A stretch of DNA of 64,000 nt, from assembly GCF_046592965.1 (NCBI RefSeq), contig NZ_JBISBV010000002.1, positions 1 to 64,000 on the forward strand, read 5' to 3'. The notes beneath the pieces were generated by a model. It made no database searches. It was given only the letters and a program-made list of their open reading frames with translations, and was not told the DNA's origin. This document shows, in pieces, positions 44,999 through 52,661 of the stretch; position 1 is the stretch's first letter, and each line of letters starts with the position of its first letter. The position numbers and the translations under genes are program-made. Origin of the DNA: Marivita sp046592965 (lineage in GTDB: Bacteria; Pseudomonadota; Alphaproteobacteria; Rhodobacterales; Rhodobacteraceae).

Positions 44999-45600
44999 AT
45001 TTCGCCCACATCAAGATCGGCAGCGCGGCTGTGCTGGACGCAAATCCGCTGGTTCGGCAGGTCGTTCCCCTCTGTCTTCTGACGTGCCGCGCTTTCGGTG
45101 AACCCGTGATCCCGCCAGCGCTTCAACAGCCGTTGCCGCAATACCTGCTCTGGAACGTTGAGCTTTATGGTGAAATCCCAGAGCGCGCCAAGACGGGCCC
45201 ATTCGCCGGTATCAAGCAGAAGATAGTTCCCTTCCACGATGACTGTCTCAGTGTCCGCCCCTACCAGACCGACACCGGCAATTGCCTTATCGAGGCTGCG
45301 GTCGAACACAGGGTAAACCACCTCGCGCTCGTTCTTCAGCCGGCTCAGAAGGTGGGCAAAGCCAGCAACGTCAAACGTCTCGGGCGCGCCCTTGCGCTCG
45401 ATCAACCCGCGTTTGTTGAGTAGTGTGTTGTCGAGGTGAAACCCGTCCATCGGAACGACCGCGCAGCCAGAAAGTTGCGCGGCTATGGACTGTGAAAGTG
45501 TGGATTTGCCGCTCGCCGGTGGCCCGGCAAGCGCCACAATACGGCGCCGTCCTTGAAACGGACTTTTCGCTATGCGCTTCGCAATTTCGGTCGGGGTCAC
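44995..45600 (-). CDS. P-loop nucleoside/nucleotide-type kinase (FrcK/PanK-related)
   Basis: The 201-residue protein has a P-loop IVALAGPPASGKSTLSQSIAAQ (residues about 21-42) and the DGFHLDN motif (near 54-60) of the phosphoribulokinase/uridine kinase/pantothenate kinase group. In bacteria, similar small kinases often accompany sugar transporters (FrcK). The start is a GTG. It is convergent with the HAD gene and the two stop codons overlap in a CTAG palindrome, so no terminator lies between them. A role in phosphorylating an imported sugar or nucleoside is possible. The substrate is not shown by the sequence. Confidence 0.72.
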   Translation of the reverse strand: MTPTEIAKRIAKSPFQGRRRIVALAGPPASGKSTLSQSIAAQLSGCAVVPMDGFHLDNTLLNKRGLIERKGAPETFDVAGFAHLLSRLKNEREVVYPVFDRSLDKAIAGVGLVGADTETVIVEGNYLLLDTGEWARLGALWDFTIKLNVPEQVLRQRLLKRWRDHGFTESAARQKTEGNDLPNQRICVQHSRAADLDVGEI

Positions 45601-45729
45601 TTTTCAACATCCATGCTCGGTATCCCATCAAGCGATGCGCGAGAGGCGGCTGTCAACATTGGGGCGCAAGTGGAACCACTGTGGCGGCTTTGAGTTTGTC
45701 ATGTGAAACCTGCAAACATGAGGTGCGAC

Positions 45730-46209
45730 ATGACAGACAAGAATGAACGCTTTTGGGAAATCCTGGACGACATGCGGGTGTGCATGGTCACCACCGAAGA
45801 CGATGGCAGCCTGCGGTCGCGGCCGATGGCTCCGAATGTCGATGCCAAAGCGCGCACGATCTCCTTCATCACCGACCGCGACAGCGCAAAGGTGCACGAA
45901 CTCCGATCCGATCGTGACCTGAACCTCAGCTTTGCCGACCCTGACAACAACGTCTACGCGTCGGTGTCGGGCCGGGGTCTTGTCAGCTACGACAAGGAAA
46001 AGCTGCGTGAGATGTGGGGGCCATATGCCAAGGCCTTTTTCGGCGATGACCCCGACAGTGCGGACGCCGCCGTCATCACGGTGAATCCCAGTCAGGCGGA
46101 ATACTGGGACAGTGACAAGGGCAAAATCGCTTCGGCCATCGAGCTGACCCGCGCCTATTTCGGCGATTCAGCTCCGGATTTGGGCGAGAACAAGAAGCTT
46201 GATCTCTGA
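45730..46209 (+). CDS. Pyridoxamine 5'-phosphate oxidase-like general stress protein
   Basis: The protein of about 159 residues matches the PNPOx-like split-barrel general stress family: MRVCMVTTEDDGSLRSRPMA, TISFITDRDSAKVHEL and DLNLSFADPDNNVYASVSGRGL. Members bind FMN or F420 and are usually not true PdxH enzymes. The ATG at 45730 has GAGGTG upstream; two in-frame Met codons lie earlier. It is followed by a strong terminator, so it is a single-gene unit. Confidence 0.83.
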   Translation: MTDKNERFWEILDDMRVCMVTTEDDGSLRSRPMAPNVDAKARTISFITDRDSAKVHELRSDRDLNLSFADPDNNVYASVSGRGLVSYDKEKLREMWGPYAKAFFGDDPDSADAAVITVNPSQAEYWDSDKGKIASAIELTRAYFGDSAPDLGENKKLDL

Positions 46210-46235
46210 CACCGCGAACGCGAAACCGAAACGGG

Positions 46236-46261
46236 GCCCGCCAGAATTGGCGGGCTTTTTT
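46236..46261 (+). terminator. Rho-independent terminator after the PNPOx-like gene
   Basis: GCCCGCCA (46236-46243) pairs exactly with TGGCGGGC (46248-46255) around a GAAT loop, followed by six T. It is a textbook terminator for the plus strand and ends just before the stop of the minus-strand TPP enzyme gene. Confidence 0.85.
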
Positions 46262-46271
46262 CGTGGAGCCA

Positions 46272-47918
46272 TCACAGCTTCTTTCCGGGCGACAGATACG
46301 CCGGATCGGCGGGCACATGAATGAGGCACACGCCACCGCGTGCGCGGGCCGTTTCCAAGGCCGACGAAAAGCTTTGCAGATCATCTGCCCTTTCGGAATG
46401 GGCCCCGAACGAGCGCGCGAAATCGCAGAAATCCGGATTGGTCAGCGCAGTGCCGGACACGCGCTCGGGGTATTCGCGTTCCTGATGCGCGCGAATGGTG
46501 CCAAAGCGGGCATTGTCGATCACGATGACGATCAGGTTCAGGCCGTGATGCACCGCTGTTGCCAGTTCTTGACAGGTCATCATCAGACAGCCGTCCCCCG
46601 CGATCGCGACAACCGTGCGGCCCGGCGCGCATATCGCGGCCCCAATCGCTGCCGGCAGGCCGTAGCCCATCGACCCGGATGTCGGCGCCAATTGCGAGCC
46701 GGGTGCGCGGTAGCGATAGAAGCGGTGCAGCCATCCGGCATAATTGCCCGCGCCGTTGCACACGATCGCGTCGACGGGAAGCACGTCGGCAAGATGCGCA
46801 AACATGGGCGCCAGCGGATCATCCGGGACCGAGGCGGGATCGTTGAAGGTTTCGTACTGTTGGCGCAGGTCTTTCGTACGGTTCGCACTACCGGATCGCG
46901 CGATCTGGTCCCATTCGGCGGCGGCGACGCAAAAGCTCTGCAAGTCCGACACCAGCGCGATGTCCGGCTCATAGACCCGGCCGATCTCTTCGGATTGGGG
47001 AAACACGTGAACCAGCGATTGATCCGGCACAGGCGGCTTGAGAAGGCTGTACCCCCCCGTGGTCATCTCTCCCAATCTTGGGCCGACGGCGATCAGAAGA
47101 TCGGTGTCTGCCAGAGCGTCCGCGAGGTAGGGCGTGGCTCCGACACCGAAATGGCCGATATAGTTGGGGTGGTCGTTGTCAAATACCGCCTGACTGCGCA
47201 GTGACACGGCCACCGGCACACCCTGAATTTCGGCAAAGCGTTGCAGGGCTGCAATCCCTTCAGCCGTCCATCCGCCGCCACCGGCCAGCACCAGCGGTCG
47301 TTCTGCGTTGCGCAGCCGCTCTTTCAAGGCATCCATCGCTGCGGGCGCGGGCGAAAAGCGTGGTGTTTCGATGCGCGCCGGAGCGGGCGGCGGGGTGATC
47401 TCGTCGTAAAGCATGTCTTCGGGCAGGGCGAGCACGACCGGCCCCGGGCGCCCCGACATCGCTGTGCGGTATGCGCGGCTGACATATTCCTGAATCCGCG
47501 ACGCGTCGTCGATCTGCGCCACCCATTTGGCCATCTGGCCGAACATGCGCCGGTAGTCTATTTCCTGAAATGCCTCGCGGTCGATCATGTCGCGGGCGAC
47601 CTGACCGATGAACAGGATCATCGGGGTGGAGTCCTGAAACGCGACATGCACTCCGGCGCTCGCATTGGTGGCACCGGGACCACGCGTGACAAAGCAGATA
47701 CCCGGACGCACGGTCAGCTTGCCATAAGCATCCGCCGCCATCGCAGCACCGCCTTCCTGACGGCAGGTGACAAAGCGGATACTCTGTTCGCGGCCGTAGA
47801 AGGCATCCAGTACCGGCAGATAGCTTTCGCCGGGAACACCGAAGACGGCGTCGGTGCCTTGGGCCTGAAGTTGATCGACAAGATGGTCCGCGGCGCGGCG
47901 GGGCGTTTGGGATGACAT
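46272..47918 (-). CDS. Thiamine-pyrophosphate-dependent enzyme, acetolactate-synthase-like
   Basis: The protein of about 548 residues has the three domains of the ALS/benzoylformate decarboxylase family: N-terminal PYR domain with the activating Glu in GVPGESYLPVLDAFYG, a central FAD/nucleotide-type domain, and the TPP-binding motif GDGCLMMTCQELATAVHHGLNLIVIVIDN (around 445-475). It is most similar in style to unassigned acetolactate synthase-like large subunits; no small regulatory subunit is nearby, which argues against IlvB. The ATG at 47918 is supported because it begins the family-like MSSQTPRRAADHLVDQL; the frame extends upstream. It is divergent from the ugpB-type operon. Confidence 0.82.
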   Translation of the reverse strand: MSSQTPRRAADHLVDQLQAQGTDAVFGVPGESYLPVLDAFYGREQSIRFVTCRQEGGAAMAADAYGKLTVRPGICFVTRGPGATNASAGVHVAFQDSTPMILFIGQVARDMIDREAFQEIDYRRMFGQMAKWVAQIDDASRIQEYVSRAYRTAMSGRPGPVVLALPEDMLYDEITPPPAPARIETPRFSPAPAAMDALKERLRNAERPLVLAGGGGWTAEGIAALQRFAEIQGVPVAVSLRSQAVFDNDHPNYIGHFGVGATPYLADALADTDLLIAVGPRLGEMTTGGYSLLKPPVPDQSLVHVFPQSEEIGRVYEPDIALVSDLQSFCVAAAEWDQIARSGSANRTKDLRQQYETFNDPASVPDDPLAPMFAHLADVLPVDAIVCNGAGNYAGWLHRFYRYRAPGSQLAPTSGSMGYGLPAAIGAAICAPGRTVVAIAGDGCLMMTCQELATAVHHGLNLIVIVIDNARFGTIRAHQEREYPERVSGTALTNPDFCDFARSFGAHSERADDLQSFSSALETARARGGVCLIHVPADPAYLSPGKKL

Positions 47919-48046
47919 GGCGTTTCCAGAAGTTGTATCGGTTTTCGAGACGCTAGACGCGTTCCGGGCGAAGGGCAAACCCAAGCGCGGGTGTGACGCG
48001 GCCGTAAGTCTTCCATAATTTTCGGGAATTTTCGCTTTTCCCGCGC

Positions 48047-48148
48047 TTGCATTCCTTTTTGCCGCATGTATCGTCATGGCACGACGAACCAAGGCGGGGA
48101 GATGACCCGCCGCAAGACAGCACCGAATTTGGTGCGCGGGAGGATATA
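48047..48148 (+). promoter_or_regulatory. Candidate promoter and near-palindrome upstream of the ugpB-type gene
   Basis: TTGCAT (48047-48052) and TATCGT (48069-48074) are 16 bp apart, a weak sigma-70 candidate. Immediately before the Shine-Dalgarno lies CACCGAATTTGGTG (48121-48134), which is palindromic apart from one G-T pair and may be an operator. GGGAGGA at about 48138-48144 precedes the ATG at 48149. Confidence 0.35.
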
Positions 48149-49462
48149 ATGAAAAAATTCATGCTTGGTGCACTAGCTGCCGGATCCACGGCGTTGACGC
48201 CGATCGTGGCCAGCGCGCAGACCGAGATTCAGTTCTGGCACGCCTTTACGGGCCGGCTTGGCGAACTGGTTGCGGCGCAGGTCGAAGACTTCAACGAGAT
48301 GCAGGACGATTACGAGGTCGTCGCCAGCCACAAGGGGAACTACTCCGAAACCCTGAACGCCGGTATCGCAGCGTTTCGCGCCGGTGAACAACCCCACATC
48401 CTGATGGTGTTCGAGGTCGGAACCGCGACGATGATGGGCGCCAAGGGGGCGATCCGTCCGGTTTACGAAGTGATGGAGGAAAGCGGCGCGGAATTCGATC
48501 CCGATGCCTATATCGGCTCGGTCAAGGGCTACTACACAACGACTGACGGACAGATGCTGTCGCTGCCCTTCAACTCCTCGACGCCGGTTCTCTGGGTGAA
48601 CCGCGACGCGATGGAAGCGGCGGGTGTGGATCCTGACACGGATCTGTCAACATGGCAGAAGGTCGACGAGGTTCTGACGCAACTCAAGGAAGGTGGGGAG
48701 GAATGTCCGCTTGTCACCGCATGGCAGAGCTGGATTCATCTCGAAAACCTTTCGGCCTATCACGATGTGCCTTTCGCAACGCAAGACAACGGCTTTGTCG
48801 GCACAGATACCGAACTGGCTCTGAACGGCGAGACGCAGGTCAAGCATATCGAGAAGATGGGTGAGTGGGCCAAGGACGGCAAGTTTGTCTACACCGGACG
48901 TCGCAACGAGGGCGGCGCGAATTTCCGCTCTGGTGAATGCGCGCTCTTTACCGAAAGCTCCGCCGGATATGCCGGGATCAAGGCCGAGGCCGAGTTTGAT
49001 TTCGATGTACGCCCGCTGCCCTATTGGGAAGGCGAAGGCAACGCGCCGCAAAACACAATCATCGGCGGTGCATCGCTTTGGGTGATGGAGGGGCACGAGC
49101 CGGAAGAGTACAAGGGCGTGGGCGAGTTCCTGTCCTACCTGTCTTCCACTCCGGTGCAGGCGCAATGGCACCAGGATACGGGCTATCTGCCGATCACAAC
49201 CGCCGCTGGTGAAGCCACACGCGAAGCAGGGTTCTATGAAGAGAATCCGGGCACCGATGTGGCGGTGACGCAGATGACCGCGAAAGAGCCGACGGCCAAT
49301 TCCAAGGGCATCCGTCTCGGGTCTTTCGATCAGATCCGCGGCATCATCGACGAAGAGCTCGAAGGTGTGTGGGCCGGTGACAAGACGGCCCAAGAAGCTT
49401 TGGACAGTGCAAAGGAGCGCGGCGACCAGCTGCTGCGCCGCTTTGAGCAAGCCAACCGCTAA
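48149..49462 (+). CDS. ugpB: UgpB-like glycerol-3-phosphate/sugar ABC transporter substrate-binding protein
   Basis: The protein of about 437 residues has a signal peptide ending near ASAQTE (residue 24) and the UgpB pattern: EIQFWHAFTGRLGELVAAQVEDFNEMQ, GEQPHILMVFEVGTATMM and the C-terminal region of glycerol-phosphate and oligosaccharide binding proteins. In E. coli UgpB binds sn-glycerol-3-phosphate and glycerophosphodiesters. A UgpB call rests on pattern and operon order; related sugar-binding proteins are alternatives. A hairpin follows, then the permeases and the ATPase. Confidence 0.83.
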   Translation: MKKFMLGALAAGSTALTPIVASAQTEIQFWHAFTGRLGELVAAQVEDFNEMQDDYEVVASHKGNYSETLNAGIAAFRAGEQPHILMVFEVGTATMMGAKGAIRPVYEVMEESGAEFDPDAYIGSVKGYYTTTDGQMLSLPFNSSTPVLWVNRDAMEAAGVDPDTDLSTWQKVDEVLTQLKEGGEECPLVTAWQSWIHLENLSAYHDVPFATQDNGFVGTDTELALNGETQVKHIEKMGEWAKDGKFVYTGRRNEGGANFRSGECALFTESSAGYAGIKAEAEFDFDVRPLPYWEGEGNAPQNTIIGGASLWVMEGHEPEEYKGVGEFLSYLSSTPVQAQWHQDTGYLPITTAAGEATREAGFYEENPGTDVAVTQMTAKEPTANSKGIRLGSFDQIRGIIDEELEGVWAGDKTAQEALDSAKERGDQLLRRFEQANR

Positions 49463-49479
49463 ACCATGATATAAAAACC

Positions 49480-49505
49480 GGGCGGCCTTTCGAGGCCGTC
49501 CTTTT
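49480..49505 (+). terminator. Hairpin between ugpB and ugpA
   Basis: GGGCGGCCT (49480-49488) and AGGCCGTCC (49493-49501) form nine pairs (one G-T) around a TTCG loop, followed by TTTT. It looks like an attenuating or stabilising stem, giving higher level of the binding protein than of the membrane components. Confidence 0.7.
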
Positions 49506-49523
49506 GACTCTGAAAGGCTGCCG

Positions 49524-50405
49524 ATGGAAAAGCGCGTCACGTTCAAAGGCTGGCTTTTGCCGTTTCTGCTGATTGCGCCGCAGGTTCTGATTTCGGCGGT
49601 GTTCTTCTTCTACCCGGCGGGGCAGGCGATCTGGCAATCGCTGTTCATTCCCGATCCGTTCGGCCTGTCCTCGCAATTCGTAGGACTGGGAAATTTCGAA
49701 TACCTGCTGGGCGACAGGTTCTACCGCGCCTCATTCCTGACCACCGCGATTTTTTCCATCCTTGTGACACTGGTGTCGATGGTGCCCGCGCTGTTTCTGG
49801 CGGTGATCGCCGACCGGTTGGTGAAGGGCGCCGGCGTTTATCGCACGTTGCTGATCTGGCCCTACGCCGTCGCGCCGGCCGTGGCCGGGGTGCTGTGGCT
49901 CTTCATGTTCAACACGCGCGTCGGTGTGGTGTCGTGGTATCTGGGCCAGCTTGGCTATGACTGGAACCATGTCCTCAACGGCACCGAGGCAATGGGGCTG
50001 GTTGTCGTGGCATCCGCCTGGGGCCGCATCAGCTATAACTTCCTGTTCTTCTTTGCGGCGCTACAGGCGGTGCCGAAATCGGTGATCGAAGCGGCCGCGA
50101 TCGACGGCGCACGCTTCTGGCGGCGGTTCTTCACCATCGTGTTGCCGCTCTTGTCTCCGACCACGTTCTTCCTGCTGGTCGTCAATATCGTCTATTCCTT
50201 CTTTGAAACCTTCGGCGTGATCCACACCATCACCTCGGGTGGGCCGCAGCAGGCGACGACGATCCTGGTCTACAAGGTGTTCTCGGACGGGTTCGTGGGG
50301 CAGGATCTCGGCTCGTCCTCGGCGCAATCGGTGATCCTGCTGATCGTGGTCGGCCTGCTCACGGTGCTTCAGTTCAAATTCATCGAAAAACGGGTGCATT
50401 ACTGA
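49524..50405 (+). CDS. ugpA: UgpA-like ABC transporter permease
   Basis: The 293-residue protein has six helices and the permease loop KSVIEAAAIDGARFWRRFFTIVLPLLSPTTFF near 195-225. The N-terminal segment LPFLLIAPQVLISAVFFFYPAGQAIWQS is typical of MalF/UgpA-type subunits. It pairs with UgpE, which starts one base after its stop. Confidence 0.88.
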   Translation: MEKRVTFKGWLLPFLLIAPQVLISAVFFFYPAGQAIWQSLFIPDPFGLSSQFVGLGNFEYLLGDRFYRASFLTTAIFSILVTLVSMVPALFLAVIADRLVKGAGVYRTLLIWPYAVAPAVAGVLWLFMFNTRVGVVSWYLGQLGYDWNHVLNGTEAMGLVVVASAWGRISYNFLFFFAALQAVPKSVIEAAAIDGARFWRRFFTIVLPLLSPTTFFLLVVNIVYSFFETFGVIHTITSGGPQQATTILVYKVFSDGFVGQDLGSSSAQSVILLIVVGLLTVLQFKFIEKRVHY

Positions 50406-51307
50406 TGGCCAATGCAGATCCCCTCGCAGCCGCCGTGCCGCCGAAGACACGCAAGGCCCAGCCCGACGGCATGGTCGAAAAGCGCGGCGCCGGGTTGTGG
50501 CTCACACATGTGCTGATGATCCTTGGCATCTTGATCATCTTCTTCCCGATCTGGCTGGCCTTCGTCGCTTCGACGGTCACACAGCAGGACATCATCCGCC
50601 CGCCAATGCCGATCTGGCCGGGCGACCAGTTCTTCATCAACTACAAGAACGCACTGTTCTCCGGGGTGAACGTGCCGGTGGCGACGATGCTGTTCAACTC
50701 GCTGGTGATGGCGGTTGGCATCGCGGTGGGCAAGATCGTCATCTCGCTTCTGTCGGCCTTTGCCATCGTCTATTTCCGGTTCCCGGCGCGCACGCTGTTC
50801 TTCTGGCTGATCTTCCTGACGCTGATGCTGCCGGTCGAAGTGCGGATCGTGCCCACCTACGAGGTCGTCGCCGGGTTCGGGATGCTCAACTCCTATTCAG
50901 GGCTGATCTTTCCGCTCATCGCATCGGCGACGGCGACGTTCCTTTTCCGGCAGTTCTTCATGACGATCCCGGACGAACTGGCGGAAGCGGCGCGCGTCGA
51001 TGGCGCTCGGCCGATGCAGTTTTTTCTGCACATCGTCGTTCCGATGAGCCGCACCAATATCGCGGCGCTGTTCGTGATCCTGTTCATCTATGGCTGGAAC
51101 CAGTACCTCTGGCCGCTGCTCATCACCACCGATCCCGAGATGAATACCATCGTCATGGGGATCAAGCAGATGTTCCCCTCGGGCGATGATTTCGCCCATT
51201 GGCCGACCATCCTGGCCACCTCGATCCTGGCGATGATCCCGCCGGTGATCATCGTTGTGAGCATGCAGAAGCTGTTCATCCGCGGCCTTGTAGACAGCGA
51301 GAAATAA
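50405..51307 (+). CDS. ugpE: UgpE-like ABC transporter permease
   Basis: The 300-residue protein has a polar N-terminus of about 25 residues, six helices, and the permease loop PDELAEAARVDGARPMQFFLHIVVPMSRTNIAALF near 195-230. Its start codon overlaps the ugpA stop codon. It completes the heterodimeric channel. Confidence 0.88.
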   Translation: MANADPLAAAVPPKTRKAQPDGMVEKRGAGLWLTHVLMILGILIIFFPIWLAFVASTVTQQDIIRPPMPIWPGDQFFINYKNALFSGVNVPVATMLFNSLVMAVGIAVGKIVISLLSAFAIVYFRFPARTLFFWLIFLTLMLPVEVRIVPTYEVVAGFGMLNSYSGLIFPLIASATATFLFRQFFMTIPDELAEAARVDGARPMQFFLHIVVPMSRTNIAALFVILFIYGWNQYLWPLLITTDPEMNTIVMGIKQMFPSGDDFAHWPTILATSILAMIPPVIIVVSMQKLFIRGLVDSEK

Positions 51308-51310
51308 CAC

Positions 51311-52366
51311 ATGGCGACAGTAACTCTCAAAGACGTCAAGAAGAGCTTTGGTCCGGTGGACGTGATCCACGGCATCAGCGCGGAAATCGAGGATGGCGAG
51401 TTCATCGTCATCGTCGGCCCCTCCGGCTGCGGCAAGTCCACGCTTTTGCGCATGGTTGCTGGGCTTGAAACGGTGACGGATGGCGAGGTTCTGATCGGCG
51501 GTCAGCGCGCCAACGAGAAAGAGCCGATGGACCGCGACATCGCGATGGTGTTCCAGAACTACGCGCTTTATCCGCATATGTCGGTGCGCCAGAACATGGG
51601 CTACGGGCTTAGGATCGCCAAACTGCCCAAGGCCGAGATCGAGCGGAAGGTGCTGGAGGCGGCAAAGCTCTTGCAACTCGAACCGCTCTTGGATCGCAAG
51701 CCCAAGCAGCTTTCGGGCGGGCAACGCCAGCGCGTCGCCATGGGGCGCGCCATCGTGCGCGAACCGGCGGTGTTCCTGTTCGACGAGCCGCTATCGAACC
51801 TCGATGCCAAGCTGCGCGTGCAGATGCGGCTGGAAATCCGCGAGTTGCAATCCACGCTCGGCATCACTGCGTTGTATGTCACCCACGATCAGGTGGAGGC
51901 GATGACGATGGCCGATCGGATGATCGTGATGAACGCAGGCGTCGCGGAACAGATCGGCACTCCGCTCGAAGTCTACGAGACACCGCGCACACTTTTCGCC
52001 GCGCAGTTCATCGGCAGTCCGGCGATGAACATTCTGGATGCAGAGGTGCGAGGCGGCAAGGTGATGCTTGGAGATGTGCCCGTCGCTAACGCGATCGGCG
52101 CGGACGGGCCGGTCAAACTCGGGGTGCGGCCCGAACACCTGGAACCGGATGAAAACGGCCCGCTCAACGTGGCGGTGCAGATGACCGAACCGCTTGGGGC
52201 GAACACGCTCTTTCACGGACGTCTGGTTGATATTGGCAGCGAGTTCACCGCCAGCCTGCAAGGTGTGCATCCAATGTCCGAGGTCGGCCAAAGTATGAAA
52301 TTTGCCATTCAATCCGGGCAGGCGCATATCTTTGACGTCGATACGGGCCTGCGGCGTGAAGCTTGA
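51311..52366 (+). CDS. ugpC: UgpC-like ABC transporter ATP-binding protein
   Basis: The 351-residue protein has Walker A GPSGCGKSTLLR (residues about 36-47), signature LSGGQRQRVAMGRAIV, Walker B AVFLFDEPLSNLDAKLR, and a C-terminal TOBE-type regulatory domain (KLGVRPEHLEPDE) as in UgpC/MsmK ATPases. It follows ugpE by three bases and ends the operon. The tRNA-Gly gene lies about 85 bp downstream. Confidence 0.9.
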   Translation: MATVTLKDVKKSFGPVDVIHGISAEIEDGEFIVIVGPSGCGKSTLLRMVAGLETVTDGEVLIGGQRANEKEPMDRDIAMVFQNYALYPHMSVRQNMGYGLRIAKLPKAEIERKVLEAAKLLQLEPLLDRKPKQLSGGQRQRVAMGRAIVREPAVFLFDEPLSNLDAKLRVQMRLEIRELQSTLGITALYVTHDQVEAMTMADRMIVMNAGVAEQIGTPLEVYETPRTLFAAQFIGSPAMNILDAEVRGGKVMLGDVPVANAIGADGPVKLGVRPEHLEPDENGPLNVAVQMTEPLGANTLFHGRLVDIGSEFTASLQGVHPMSEVGQSMKFAIQSGQAHIFDVDTGLRREA

Positions 52367-52451
52367 GGCAGGGAGCTGAAAATTTCCGGGTTTCTTGACC
52401 TGCCGGATGCTTGACCTCCGCCAGCTTGTATCATAGGTCAATCCGCACAAA

Positions 52452-52525
52452 GCGGGCGTTGTGTAATGGTAAGACCTCAGCCTTCCAAGCTGATGATACG
52501 GGTTCGATTCCCGTCGCCCGCTCCA
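52452..52525 (+). tRNA. tRNA-Gly (anticodon TCC)
   Basis: The sequence folds as a cloverleaf: acceptor GCGGGCG pairs with CGCCCGC, the anticodon stem TCAGC/GCTGA encloses CTTCCAA with anticodon TCC, and the T-arm is CGGGTTCGATTCCCG. CCA is encoded at the 3' end (52523-52525). It reads GGA glycine codons. It lies between the ugp operon and an ABC exporter gene. Confidence 0.95.
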
Positions 52526-52661
52526 AATCTCTTTCCATTCTCGCGACGAATGAGCGCCGAACTGTTCCCAGCGCGGCAAATCGGCCTTTTCCGTGCGCTT
52601 CGGCTTGACCCTTGCGGGCCACCCAAGGTTTAAGCGGGCCAACAAAAAAGCAGGTTTCCCG

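Noticed and set aside
46272..47918. IlvB acetolactate synthase
   Set aside because: No ilvH small subunit adjacent and the position next to a transporter operon favours an unassigned TPP enzyme; substrate not shown.
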